Assembly: GCA_019635955.1 (NCBI GenBank)
Contig: JAHBYL010000018.1
Coordinates: 1 to 56,188 of the forward strand
Reading direction: 5' to 3'
DNA: 56,188 nucleotides
Source of the DNA: Parvibaculum sp.
GTDB lineage: Bacteria > Pseudomonadota > Alphaproteobacteria > Parvibaculales > Parvibaculaceae
A model generated the notes under the pieces. That model had not been told where the DNA came from, did no database searches, and saw only the letters and a program-made list of their open reading frames with translations. Shown in pieces: positions 9,100 to 17,415 of this stretch; positions within the stretch are counted from its first letter, which is position 1; every line of letters starts with the position of its first letter. Position numbers and translations under genes: made by a program.

Positions 9100-9753
9100 T
9101 CAGAAGCCGATGAACCAGAGCAGAACGATGAGAGCGATTATCAGCAACGGGCCCCAGAGCCAGGGCGAGAGGCTGAAGCCGGCTTCCTCGTCGGGCATGA
9201 GGGGCACACCTGTCGGCGAAATCGCATCGCGATCCGGCGACTTCACGGGGATGCCATGCTGCATTTCATCGACGATTTCGGGCAGCTCGCCTGAAGGCTC
9301 GGCCTCGACCTTCGCCCCGCCGGTGAGCTTCGAGAAGTTGTCGAAGAACTCTTCCGACATGCGGGCGGCGGTGGAGTCGATGAAGCGCTGTCCGATCTGG
9401 GCAAGCTTGCCGCCGACCTGTGCCGAGACGGTATAGGCGAGCAGCGTGCCGCCTTCGATTTCCGTCAGAGTGACTTTCGCGGAGCCCTTGGCGAAACCGG
9501 CGGCGCCGCCATTGCCCTCGCCCGAAATGGTGTAGCCGTTCGGCGGATCGATATCGGTGAGCTTGACCTTGCCCTTGAAGCGGGCGCTGACAGGTCCGAC
9601 CTTCGCCTTGGCAACGGCCTCGAACTCGTCATCGGCCGTCTTCTCGACGGACTCGGCGCCCGGAATTGCCTGGCGCAGAACTTCCGGATCGTTGAGCGCG
9701 GCCCAGACGTCCTCACGCGGAGCGGGAATCCTGTATTCGCCGGACATTTCCAT
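9100..9753 (-). CDS. coxG: CoxG-like SRPBCC protein with C-terminal membrane anchor
   Basis: The first 145 residues form an SRPBCC/START-like domain of the CoxG family (YRIPAPREDVWAALNDPEVL, AIPGAESVEK, GPVSARFKGKVKLTDIDPP). A spacer of about 45 acidic residues follows. A single hydrophobic helix lies at about 195-215 (GPLLIIALIVLLWFIGF). CoxG is thought to recruit the hydroxylase to the cytoplasmic membrane and to deliver electrons to quinones. The C-terminal anchor fits that role. GAGGAG sits 7 bases upstream of the ATG at 9753. It begins 57 bp after the last antiporter gene with no U-tract terminator between, and precedes coxS by 105 bp. Confidence 0.88.
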   Translation of the reverse strand: MEMSGEYRIPAPREDVWAALNDPEVLRQAIPGAESVEKTADDEFEAVAKAKVGPVSARFKGKVKLTDIDPPNGYTISGEGNGGAAGFAKGSAKVTLTEIEGGTLLAYTVSAQVGGKLAQIGQRFIDSTAARMSEEFFDNFSKLTGGAKVEAEPSGELPEIVDEMQHGIPVKSPDRDAISPTGVPLMPDEEAGFSLSPWLWGPLLIIALIVLLWFIGF

Positions 9754-9810
9754 GGGCCGTCTCCTCGTGCTTCAGGGCTTGCGGCCCGCGGCCGCCGCCA
9801 TCGTCATTCA

Positions 9811-11505
9811 TTATAAGTAAGTCACGACCAGCGTCATACCCAGCAGAAACGCCACAACCATGACCATGGCGCCGGTCGGCCATGTACGTGCGAACGGACC
9901 GCGCGGTCCGTGCAGATGGTACACGATGCCGGCGCCCCAGTTCAGGCTGTGGGCGACCATGCGCCCGGCGCCCTTCCATAGACCGGCAATGAGGCGGCCG
10001 ACGCCGACAAGGATGGCGAGCAACAGGCGGCGATACGTCCAGTCGAAGTCGAGAATTGTGGCGCGCTCGGCTTTCGGCAGGAGGCCGCGTTTCACCGCGA
10101 TGGCGAAGGCGAGTGCGACAAAGGCGACGAGCTGGAGTTGCACGATGGTGTGCGAGAAGGTGTAGGGCTCGTAGGGCACGTCGTTCGGCAGCAAGGCATA
10201 GAAAGCGTTCGGCAGGACACCGATGGCAATGCAGAGCGCTGCAGTGAGGCCCATCGCGAGGAGCATGCCGCCCGGTGCTTCCTTTGGGCGGAGGCCGCCA
10301 TCCGACCCGAAGAAGGCGAGGTAGGGAAGCCGCAGGCCGGTATGCAGGATGGCGCCGATGGATGCCACGAGCAACGCGATCCAGACAGGGAACATCTGCT
10401 CATAACCGCCGGCGCTGAGGATCATCGATTTCGAGACGAAGCCCGAGGTGAGCGGCAGGGCGGAGATCGATGCCGCTCCAACCAGACAGAAGATCATGGT
10501 GAGCGGCATGGTGCGGTAAAGGCCGCCAAGCGCCGTGGCCCGGGCGGTACCGGTGCGGAACAAGATCGAGCCGACCGACATGAAGAGCAGGCCCTGATAG
10601 AAGATCGAGGCAACGGCATGGGCCGCGGCGCCGTTGATGGCGAGCGGTGTGCCGATGCCTGCGCCAACCACCATGAAGCCGAGCTGGCTGTTCAGCGAAT
10701 AGGTGAGGACGCGGCGCAGATCGTTTTCGAGCAGAGCGAAGGCGATGGGGAAAAGCGCCATGGCGATGCCGATATAGATCAGCAGTTCCGTGCCCGGGAA
10801 GCCGCGCAGCAAGGCGTAGATCGCGAGCTTCGTCGTGAAGATCGAAAGAACCACCGTGCCCGTGACCGTCGCCGAGGGATAGGCGTCGTGCATCCAGTTG
10901 TGCAGGAAGGGGAAGGCACATTTGATGCCAATGGCCGCGAGGATCGTCCATGTGGCGGGGCTGCCAAGCTCCATGGCGGTGAAGGCAATCGATCCCGTTT
11001 CACGGTAGAGAAGAACGATGCCGGCGATAAGGATCACACCTGAGCCCACCTGAACGATAAGATAGCGCATGCCCGCGGCGAACGATCCTTCGGTGCGGCG
11101 CGCCCAGATGAGGAATACGGAAGCAATCGCTGTGCCTTCCCAGAAAACGAAGAGGGTGATGAGGTCGGCTGCGAAGACGGCACCAATGGCGGACCCGGCA
11201 TAAAGCAGCGTCGCGACCTGCTGGATCGTGTCGCGCAGGTGCCATGCGTAGAACGCCGCCAAGACGGCGGCGACGGAGAAAGCCAGGCCGAAGAGCTGCG
11301 AAAGTGCGTCGACCCGCATCAGGCCGATCTGCATGCCCATCACATTGAAGGCATTGTACGTGCCGGGCGCGAGGCCCCAGAAGACCAGGATGCCTGCAAC
11401 CGGCACGAGAGCAAGATAAAGCCCGCGCAGCGCGCCTTTCGGAACGAAGGGCACGAGAAGCGCTGCGGCGACATAGGCCAGAGCGGGTGTCAGATATTCA
11501 GGCAT
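9811..11505 (-). CDS. NuoL/MrpA-like antiporter subunit (third D-type)
   Basis: This 564-residue integral membrane protein belongs to the proton-conducting NuoL/M/N-MrpA/D family. Family landmarks include VFWEGTAIASVFLIW with the membrane glutamate, IKCAFPFLHNWMHDAYPSAT with the conserved lysine, and NDLRRVLTYSLNSQLG. Compared with the other two D-type proteins here it is about 65 residues longer and has a C-terminal extension (about 475-564). Its ILDFDWTYRRL resembles the post-TM region of NuoL/MrpA. It may therefore fill the place of the missing MrpA large subunit; that is inference. It overlaps the 116-residue small membrane protein gene by 8 bp and is the last antiporter gene before coxG. 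Confidence 0.85.
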   Translation of the reverse strand: MPEYLTPALAYVAAALLVPFVPKGALRGLYLALVPVAGILVFWGLAPGTYNAFNVMGMQIGLMRVDALSQLFGLAFSVAAVLAAFYAWHLRDTIQQVATLLYAGSAIGAVFAADLITLFVFWEGTAIASVFLIWARRTEGSFAAGMRYLIVQVGSGVILIAGIVLLYRETGSIAFTAMELGSPATWTILAAIGIKCAFPFLHNWMHDAYPSATVTGTVVLSIFTTKLAIYALLRGFPGTELLIYIGIAMALFPIAFALLENDLRRVLTYSLNSQLGFMVVGAGIGTPLAINGAAAHAVASIFYQGLLFMSVGSILFRTGTARATALGGLYRTMPLTMIFCLVGAASISALPLTSGFVSKSMILSAGGYEQMFPVWIALLVASIGAILHTGLRLPYLAFFGSDGGLRPKEAPGGMLLAMGLTAALCIAIGVLPNAFYALLPNDVPYEPYTFSHTIVQLQLVAFVALAFAIAVKRGLLPKAERATILDFDWTYRRLLLAILVGVGRLIAGLWKGAGRMVAHSLNWGAGIVYHLHGPRGPFARTWPTGAMVMVVAFLLGMTLVVTYL

Positions 11506-11848
11506 CGGATGCCTCCAGGCCGAGATCCGATGCCGAATGTTCTTCGAGACTTGGCGATCCGGCCCCGTAGTAATCTTCCTTCCGCCTCAGGAAAGCACCG
11601 GAGACTTTGGCCGCGACCCCGAGGCCGAGCGCGACGAGGAAGCCGAACCAGCCATAGAAGACTGGCAATTCCTCGATCTCGAAATAGCCGTGGATGTGGC
11701 CGGTAAAGCCCCCCGCGGCGAGACCCGCGCAGACGAGCAACAGGCACCAGATGGCGATGCGGCCGCCGCGCGCCGTATCGATACCGAGAAGAATCGAGCC
11801 GGGCATCCGCGTACTCGCGCTTATCCGGGGTTCGGGCGATCCGGTCAT
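11498..11848 (-). CDS. Small two-TM protein inside antiporter operon, function unknown
   Basis: A 116-residue protein of no recognised family. After a polar N-terminus of about 30 residues come two hydrophobic segments (IAIWCLLLVCAGLAAGGF at about 31-48 and VFYGWFGFLVALGLGVAAKVSG near 62-84), linked by a short acidic loop (HGYFEIEELP). A charged tail starts RRKEDYYG. Its start overlaps the stop of the upstream D-type gene (ATGA at 11845-11848). Its stop lies 8 bp inside the next D-type gene. Overlaps on both sides mean it is almost certainly translated with the antiporter. It may be an accessory subunit linking two D-type proteins, but no function is established. Confidence 0.75.
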   Translation of the reverse strand: MTGSPEPRISASTRMPGSILLGIDTARGGRIAIWCLLLVCAGLAAGGFTGHIHGYFEIEELPVFYGWFGFLVALGLGVAAKVSGAFLRRKEDYYGAGSPSLEEHSASDLGLEASDA

Positions 11849-13338
11849 GGCAGGCTCTCCGGACGAATGGGGATACTCAGCAGATACTCGTAGAGCCCGC
11901 CGATGGTGAAGAAGAGGACGATGCAGCCGAGCGCGGCAAAGCAGATCGGCAGGAGGCAGAGGAGAGGCGCTTCCTCGATGCGAGAGGATGCAGCGTCTCC
12001 ATGCGTCTCATCGTCCTTCGGCTTGAGGAAGAAGGCACGGGCCGGGATCGGCAGAAGATAGGCGACGTTCAGGAGTGAACTCACCATCAGGACGCAGATG
12101 ATGATGAGCTGGTTCGCGTCGGCGGCGGCGACCATCAGATACCATTTGCTCCAGGCACCCGCGAAGGGCGGTAGACCGATGATGCTGAGCGCGGCGATGG
12201 TGAAGCAGGCGAATGTCACCGGCATCTTGCGGCCGAGACCGTCGAGCTGGCTGATTTTCGTTTTATGGGCGGCGACATAGATTGCGCCGGCGCACATGAA
12301 GAGTGCGATCTTGCCCATGGCGTGGGTGGCGATGTGCATGGCGCCGCCGATGACGCCCATCTGCACCGCGAGCGCCATGCCGAGCGTGATATAGGAAAGC
12401 TGACTAACGGTGGAATAGGCGAGCCGTGCCTTGAGGTCGTCCTTGGTGAGGGCGACGATCGAGGCGATCAGGATGGATGCGGCGGCGAGCCAGACAAGCC
12501 AGTCGGATGCGCCGGTCTTTCCGAGGAAACCGACGCCGAAAATATAGGTGCCTACCTTGAGCATGGTGAAGACGCCGGCCTTCACGACCGCGACGGCATG
12601 AAGCAGCGCACTGACGGGCGTCGGTGCGACCATGGCAGCGGGGAGCCAGCGATGGAAGGGCATTAGCGCCGCCTTGCCGATGCCGAAGGCGAAGAGCGCA
12701 AGCAGGAAAGGCGCAAAGGCGGGATCGAGGCGCCCATCGAGAATGCCACCGGCACGGAATTCCGTTGTGCCCGCGATATTCCAGGTCCAGATGAGGGCGA
12801 CCAGAAGGAAAAGGATCGAGGTCGTCATCAGGATCGCAAGATAGGTGCGGGCGCCTCTCTTTGCTTCCGGCGTTTCCTTGTGCGCGACCAGTGGGTAGGT
12901 CGAGATGGTCAGCACTTCATAGAAGATGAAGAGCGTGAAGAGATTGCCCGAGAAGGCGATGCCTATGGCGGAGGCGATGGCTATGGCGAAGCAGATGGCG
13001 AAGCGCGTCTGCTTCTTTTCATGCGCGCCGCGCATATAGCCGATCGAATAGAGCGCGGTCGGAATCCAGAGGCCCGACGCGACGGTGGCGAAGAGCATAC
13101 CGAGCGGTTCGATCTCGAAGCCAAGGACGAGGCCGGGCATCACCTCGATTAGCGAGATGGCGGGCCGCGCGCCGTCGATCACCGCAAGAAGAAGCGGCAG
13201 GACCGCCGCAAAGGTCGCGATCGAGGCGATGACGCTGACGGTATCGCGCAGGTTCGGCCACTTGCCGGTGGCGGCGAGCAGGAAGGGTGTGAGCGCCGGA
13301 ATGGCGATTGCGAGGAGAATCAGGTCAGCGTTGTTCAT
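11845..13338 (-). CDS. MrpD/NuoM-like antiporter subunit (second D-type)
   Basis: 497 residues with about 14 predicted membrane helices. Family landmarks include LFTLFIFYEVLTISTYPLVAH with the conserved membrane glutamate, GKAALMPFHRWLPAAM with the key lysine and histidine, VSALLHAVAVVKAGV, and KDDLKARLAYSTVSQLSY. These are the proton-path residues of the NuoL/M/N-MrpD family. The N-terminal region (LGFEIEPLGMLFATVAS) matches MrpD/HyfB-type proteins. It starts 4 bp after the preceding D-type gene and overlaps the next gene by 4 bp. Inner-membrane subunit of the cation/proton antiporter. It is a paralogue, not a copy, of the D protein upstream. Confidence 0.9.
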   Translation of the reverse strand: MNNADLILLAIAIPALTPFLLAATGKWPNLRDTVSVIASIATFAAVLPLLLAVIDGARPAISLIEVMPGLVLGFEIEPLGMLFATVASGLWIPTALYSIGYMRGAHEKKQTRFAICFAIAIASAIGIAFSGNLFTLFIFYEVLTISTYPLVAHKETPEAKRGARTYLAILMTTSILFLLVALIWTWNIAGTTEFRAGGILDGRLDPAFAPFLLALFAFGIGKAALMPFHRWLPAAMVAPTPVSALLHAVAVVKAGVFTMLKVGTYIFGVGFLGKTGASDWLVWLAAASILIASIVALTKDDLKARLAYSTVSQLSYITLGMALAVQMGVIGGAMHIATHAMGKIALFMCAGAIYVAAHKTKISQLDGLGRKMPVTFACFTIAALSIIGLPPFAGAWSKWYLMVAAADANQLIIICVLMVSSLLNVAYLLPIPARAFFLKPKDDETHGDAASSRIEEAPLLCLLPICFAALGCIVLFFTIGGLYEYLLSIPIRPESLP

Positions 13339-13342
13339 CGCC

Positions 13343-14851
13343 TTACTCCTTCCACAGAATGTGCGATGAATCGAACAACGCGGAGGCAGCGCGTCCGGCC
13401 GCCGTGCTTGTCAGCATGGCATTGACGCCGAACCAGATCGACAGGCCGACGAATATCCATGTCGGTATCAGCATGGAGAGCGGCGCTTCCTTCCGGACCG
13501 TACCTTCCGGTGCAGGCTGCAGATAGGCGACTTCCACGACGCGCCAGACATAGATCACGGCAAGAAGCGAAGAGGCCATGATCATCAGCGCGATCGGCCA
13601 CCAGCCGAGCTCCAGAGCCGCGAGCACCAGATACCATTTGCTGATGAAGCCGACCGTGAGCGGCAGGCCGATCAGGCTGAAGCCGCCAGCGACGAAGGCT
13701 GCGGTCGTCCATGGCATGTCGCGGCCAATGCCGCCGAGCCTGGAGATCGAGCATGTGCCAGCCGAGAAGATGAAGCAGCCCGCGACCATGAAGAGGGCGG
13801 CCTTGGTGACCGCGTGGTTGAACAGGTGAACAATCGAAGCGGTGAGGCCCGTCTCTGTAAGGAAAGTGAGGCCGAGCAGGATGTAGCCGATCTGCGCGAT
13901 GCTCGAATAGGCGAGCATGCGCTTCAGATTGTCCTGGAAGATGGCGACGATGGAGGCGGCGAACATCGCAATGACGGCGAGGGGCAGCACGACCATGCGC
14001 AGCGTGTCGGCCTGGAATTCATAGTCGAAGCCGAACACTGTGAACATGAAGCGCAGCATCACATAGACCGCGGCCTTGGTGGCCGTTGCCGCGAGGAAGG
14101 CGGTCACCGCCGAAGGCGCATAAGCATAGGCATTGGGCAGCCAGAGATGCAGCGGGAACATGGCGAGCTTCAGCCCGATGCCGATCAAGATGAAGACGAA
14201 GCCCATGCGAAGCGTGCTGCTGTCGCCATGATCGGCGATCCTTACTGCGAGATCGGCGAGGTTCAGCGTGCCCGTAATCATGTAGAGCATGCCGACGCCG
14301 ATAACAAAGAAGGTCGCGCCGACGGTGCCCATGATCAGATAGTTGTAGGCTGCGGTGAGGGCGCGCTTATTCACCCATGATCCCGAGGCGACGAGCGCAT
14401 AGGTCGCGAGCGACGAAATCTCCAGGAAAACGAAGATGTTGAAGGCGTCGCCGGTGATGGTGATGCCGAGCAGGCCCGCGATGCAGAGCAGGAAGGCGGT
14501 ATAGAAGAGCGGCTGACGTTCCGCCGGGATTTCTGCTGCGACGATGAGTCTTGCATAGGGCAGCACGAGCGCGGCTGAGCCTGAGATGATCAGCAGGACG
14601 AAGGCATTGAGCCGGTCGACGCGATATTCGATTCCGAGCGGGATTTCCCAGCCGCCCATGCGATAGGAAATGATAGTGCCCGCATAGGTTTGGGCAAAAA
14701 GCGCTACCGATATGGCGAAGGTCGCCAGAATGACGATGCAGGCGAAAGCCCATGACCTTCCGCCACGGCCGAGAATGGCGCAAATGGGAGCCGCGACGAG
14801 CGGCAGCACAACCTGCAGAGCAGGCAGATTCGCTTCGATCAAGGCCATCAT
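13343..14851 (-). CDS. mnhD: Na+/H+ antiporter subunit D (MnhD/MrpD)
   Basis: The frame is open much further upstream, but the protein proper begins at the ATG at 14851 (MMALIEANLP). This start overlaps the mnhC stop by ATGA, and the upstream extension is arginine-rich nonsense read in the frame of mnhC. The 502-residue product has typical MrpD landmarks: FNIFVFLEISSLATYALVA, LKLAMFPLHLWLPNAYAYAPS, ATKAAVYVMLRF and NLKRMLAYSSIAQIGY. It is the canonical D subunit that follows mnhC in Mrp operons, expected to form part of the proton pathway in the inner membrane. Confidence 0.92.
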   Translation of the reverse strand: MMALIEANLPALQVVLPLVAAPICAILGRGGRSWAFACIVILATFAISVALFAQTYAGTIISYRMGGWEIPLGIEYRVDRLNAFVLLIISGSAALVLPYARLIVAAEIPAERQPLFYTAFLLCIAGLLGITITGDAFNIFVFLEISSLATYALVASGSWVNKRALTAAYNYLIMGTVGATFFVIGVGMLYMITGTLNLADLAVRIADHGDSSTLRMGFVFILIGIGLKLAMFPLHLWLPNAYAYAPSAVTAFLAATATKAAVYVMLRFMFTVFGFDYEFQADTLRMVVLPLAVIAMFAASIVAIFQDNLKRMLAYSSIAQIGYILLGLTFLTETGLTASIVHLFNHAVTKAALFMVAGCFIFSAGTCSISRLGGIGRDMPWTTAAFVAGGFSLIGLPLTVGFISKWYLVLAALELGWWPIALMIMASSLLAVIYVWRVVEVAYLQPAPEGTVRKEAPLSMLIPTWIFVGLSIWFGVNAMLTSTAAGRAASALFDSSHILWKE

Positions 14852-15267
14852 GCGACGGGATCTCCCTGCGCGGCGCCTGAGCCGAAGTCCATATCGTGTT
14901 CCAGTTCCAGAATTTCGTCTTCTTCGATCGTGCCGTAGGACTCGCGAATGCGGACCACGAGGGCGAGCGCCACCGCGGTCGTCGCGATGCCGACAACGAT
15001 CGCGGTGAGGATCAGCACATGGGGAAGCGGATTTGAATAGATCGTCTCGGGCACTTCCGTGAGGATGGGCGCCGTGCCGCCGATCACCTTGCCCATGGAG
15101 ATGTAGAGCATAAAGACGGCGGTCTGAAAGATGTTCAGGCCGACAATTTTCTTGATGAGATTGCCCCGGCTCACCGTGATGTAGAGGCCGGTCATCATCA
15201 AGATGCAGAAGAGCCAGTAATTGTACCGGCCCATAATGTAATCGAGTTCGATGCCAATATCGGACAT
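14848..15267 (-). CDS. mnhC: Na+/H+ antiporter subunit C (MnhC/MrpC, NuoK-like)
   Basis: A 139-residue NuoK-like protein with three membrane helices (YWLFCILMMTGLYITVSRG; KIVGLNIFQTAVFMLYISMG; LPHVLILTAIVVGIATTAVALALVV). The NLIKKIVGLNIFQTAVFML segment is the Mrp C hallmark. The C-terminal tail is acidic (IEEDEILELEHDMDFG), somewhat longer than usual. It overlaps mnhB by one base at 15267 and mnhD by four. Confidence 0.93.
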   Translation of the reverse strand: MSDIGIELDYIMGRYNYWLFCILMMTGLYITVSRGNLIKKIVGLNIFQTAVFMLYISMGKVIGGTAPILTEVPETIYSNPLPHVLILTAIVVGIATTAVALALVVRIRESYGTIEEDEILELEHDMDFGSGAAQGDPVA

Positions 15268-15704
15268 TACCAGTCCTTGTCGTCGAGCTTGCGGGTGTGG
15301 CTCGCAAAGGCGATGAAGAGCGAGAGCATGACGGCCGCGACGGTCATGCCGACGCCGAATTCAACCACGACGATGCCCCATTCCTGTGCATGCTGAGGGT
15401 GTTCGGCGAGTGCGTAATAGCCGAGGAAGGCATCGCCGAGCGCCATGGTGACGACACCCGTGCCCGCGAAGATGAGGACGCCAAGGCCGGCCAGGGCGTG
15501 CAGCACGCGTGGCGGCGCAACCCGGGTCAGTGCGTCGATGCCATGGACGAGCGAGTAGAGAACGAAGGCGGCGGCGAAGACGACGCCCGCCTGGAAGCCT
15601 CCGCCGGGGCTGTATTCCCCGTGGAACTGCACATAGAGCGCATAGACCAGCATCGGCGGAATGAGCAGCTTCGAAACGACGCGGAGAATGGAGTGATGTT
15701 CCAT
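15267..15704 (-). CDS. mnhB: Na+/H+ antiporter subunit B (MnhB/MrpB)
   Basis: 145 residues, four predicted membrane helices. The motif LIPPMLVYALYVQFHGEYSPGGG is the MnhB signature (HGxxSPGGGFQAG). The remainder (FAAAFVLYSLVHG, LHALAGLGVLIFAGTGVV, WGIVVVEFGVGMTVAAVML) matches the MrpB fold that also occurs in the C-terminal part of long MrpA proteins. It sits between the DUF4040 subunit (5 bp gap) and mnhC (1 bp overlap). Confidence 0.93.
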   Translation of the reverse strand: MEHHSILRVVSKLLIPPMLVYALYVQFHGEYSPGGGFQAGVVFAAAFVLYSLVHGIDALTRVAPPRVLHALAGLGVLIFAGTGVVTMALGDAFLGYYALAEHPQHAQEWGIVVVEFGVGMTVAAVMLSLFIAFASHTRKLDDKDW

Positions 15705-15709
15705 GCCGG

Positions 15710-16282
15710 TTACTCCTCTTTTCCGTTCTTGCCGTTCGTGCGGCGCCCGGAGGTGCCGAGCATCAGCAGCACCGCAACGAGCGCGGCAAAGACGACGACG
15801 ACCTCACCCAGCGTATCGAAGCCGCGATAGCTTGCGAGAACGGCGGCAACGACGTTCGGAATGCCGATATCCGTCGGGGTGCGCGCAATATATTCCGGTG
15901 CCACATGGGTCTGGATCGGATTGTCGACCGCGCCGAAGGGCGGCATGTCGAGTGTGCCGTAGATCAGCGCCGCGCCCGCGACGAGACAGACGAAGAGAGG
16001 CAGCAGGGCCGAGCGAGGGCGCTTGGCTTCATCGCGGGATGTCAGCGCGAGCGTGCCGAGCATGAGGACGGTGGAAATGCCCGCACCGACTGCGGCCTCG
16101 GTAAAGGCCACGTCCATCGCATCGAGCGTGACGAAAAGACCGGCCGACAGGAGACTGAAGACGCCGGAGAGCATGGCGACCGCGAAGAGGTTGCGCTGGC
16201 GGAGAATGGCGATCGCCGTCAGCACCAGAAGCGTGAAGAAGACGATGTCGATGATCGCTATGCCGACGAGGTTGGCGGTCAT
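15710..16282 (-). CDS. DUF4040/MbhDE-like antiporter subunit (MrpA C-terminal equivalent)
   Basis: A 190-residue membrane protein. Residues 1-75 match the DUF4040/MbhD domain (RNLFAVAMLSGVFSLLSAGLF, then DVAFTEAAVGAGISTVLML). The rest matches MbhE (RGFDTLGEVVVVFAALVAVLLML). In group 1 Mrp systems these domains are the C-terminal part of the large MrpA. Here they form a separate protein, as in Mbh/Mbx-type membrane complexes and in group 2-like variants. No full-length MrpA is encoded in the operon. The start overlaps the mnhG stop (ATGA at 16279-16282). Confidence 0.87.
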   Translation of the reverse strand: MTANLVGIAIIDIVFFTLLVLTAIAILRQRNLFAVAMLSGVFSLLSAGLFVTLDAMDVAFTEAAVGAGISTVLMLGTLALTSRDEAKRPRSALLPLFVCLVAGAALIYGTLDMPPFGAVDNPIQTHVAPEYIARTPTDIGIPNVVAAVLASYRGFDTLGEVVVVFAALVAVLLMLGTSGRRTNGKNGKEE

Positions 16283-16653
16283 GCCTTCATCTCCTCGGGC
16301 GTATCCTCGCCCAGCACGGCTTCGGATTCATTCCGTTTGAGCCGGTCTGGCCGAATGCCGGCGATAAACGACGCATTGGCGACGGCATGCGTCGCGGTGG
16401 GACCGGTAATGAAGAGGAACAGACCGATCAGCGCCAGCTTCAGCGTCGTCTGAGTAAGGCCGGTCTGGAACATCATGCCGATCAGGATGAGTTCGGCGCC
16501 GATGGTGTCGATGATGCCGGCCGCGTGAATGCGGGACCAGACGTCCGGAAGGCGGATCAGGCCGAGCGAGCCGACGAGAATGAAGCCGCCACCCATAATG
16601 AACGCGACGGCGGTGGCTACATTTCGCGCGAGATCGACAAGCACAGGGTCCAT
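16279..16653 (-). CDS. mnhG: Na+/H+ antiporter subunit G (MnhG/MrpG)
   Basis: 124 residues with three membrane helices. The segment GLIRLPDVWSRIHAAGIIDTIGAELILIG contains the RLPDxxxRxHAA hallmark of MnhG; the second helix pair follows (LKLALIGLFLFITGPTATHA). The C-terminus is a polar tail of about 30 residues. The start shares one base with the mnhF stop at 16653 and the stop overlaps the DUF4040 gene by 4 bp. Confidence 0.93.
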   Translation of the reverse strand: MDPVLVDLARNVATAVAFIMGGGFILVGSLGLIRLPDVWSRIHAAGIIDTIGAELILIGMMFQTGLTQTTLKLALIGLFLFITGPTATHAVANASFIAGIRPDRLKRNESEAVLGEDTPEEMKA

Positions 16654-16940
16654 CAGCGTTCCTCCGGTTCGGGCCGGAGACGGCCAAAGGAGCGGTAGCG
16701 GAAGAATTTGAGGATCGCGATCGTGCCCACGAAATTAACCAGCGCGTAGAGCATGGCGATGTCGAGGAAATCCGGCCGCTCCGTCACGAAGCCGAGGGCG
16801 CTCAGGATCAGCACGGTGAGCGTGCCGAAGGTGTTTACCGCCAGTACCCGGTCGTAGAGCGTCGGTCCAGCGAAGAGCCGCACGAGGACCAGAACGACTG
16901 AGACAAAGAGTGCCGCGGTAATCGCAAGAAACATGTACAT
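16653..16940 (-). CDS. mnhF: Na+/H+ antiporter subunit F (MnhF/MrpF)
   Basis: 95 residues and three membrane helices. The sequence RLFAGPTLYDRVLAVNTFG is the MnhF signature (GPTxxDRVLAxN), followed by TVLILSALG and FLDIAMLYALVNFVGTIAI with the conserved membrane aspartate. It follows mnhE after a 1-base gap and overlaps mnhG by one base. Confidence 0.94.
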   Translation of the reverse strand: MYMFLAITAALFVSVVLVLVRLFAGPTLYDRVLAVNTFGTLTVLILSALGFVTERPDFLDIAMLYALVNFVGTIAILKFFRYRSFGRLRPEPEER

Positions 16941-16941
16941 G

Positions 16942-17415
16942 TCAGCGTGTCTCCACCGCCGCCACGCGCCGCGCCATCTCGCTAAAGGCCTCGGCGCCCG
17001 CCGCTTCGTCCGTCAGTGCGTGAACCAGGAATTTTCCCGGGGCCGCTTCCACCGTCACTGTGCCCGGCGTCAAGGTGATCGAATTGGCGAAGATGACGTG
17101 CCCCATATCGGTTTTGAGGGGGCTCTCGACCGCGATCAATTGCTGGCTGAGGGCGATGTTGCGCGAAAGAATGATTTTGGAGACGGCCCAGGCCGATTTG
17201 AAGATTTCACCGCCAAGCCAGCTCCAGTACAGCGGCAGAGTCAGCCGCAGCTGCAGCGGGACCGCTTCATCGTCCAGCAGCTTCATGCGCCGTGCGAGGA
17301 GGACCGTAAAGAGGCAGGATAGAAAGCCGACAATGAGCAGGAACGCCTTGAAATAGCCGGAAAGCGCCAGCCAGAGCGCAAACAAAGCGACGAGCAACCC
17401 GAGTGCCTTGGTCAT
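16942..17415 (-). CDS. mnhE: Na+/H+ antiporter subunit E (MnhE/MrpE)
   Basis: 157 residues from the ATG at 17415, which follows a GGGAG ribosome site closely (AGGGAGAAAATG). An in-frame ATG at 17448 and longer reading are possible but lie outside the usual MnhE start ([19 protein letters not shown]). The signature region is [14 protein letters not shown] followed by [14 protein letters not shown]. MnhE is the cytoplasm-facing accessory subunit of Mrp antiporters. It is the first gene of the operon, so the antiporter promoter should lie in the 354-bp region upstream. Confidence 0.9.
   Translation of the reverse strand: MTKALGLLVALFALWLALSGYFKAFLLIVGFLSCLFTVLLARRMKLLDDEAVPLQLRLTLPLYWSWLGGEIFKSAWAVSKIILSRNIALSQQLIAVESPLKTDMGHVIFANSITLTPGTVTVEAAPGKFLVHALTDEAAGAEAFSEMARRVAAVETR

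Noticed and set aside
9754-9810. GC-rich inverted repeat as a terminator between antiporter and coxG
   Set aside because: The palindromic GCGGCC-type sequence is not followed by a T-run on the minus strand.
14852-15307. N-terminal extension of the mnhD frame
   Set aside because: The extension is an out-of-frame reading of mnhC; the ATGA overlap at 14851 gives the normal MrpD start.
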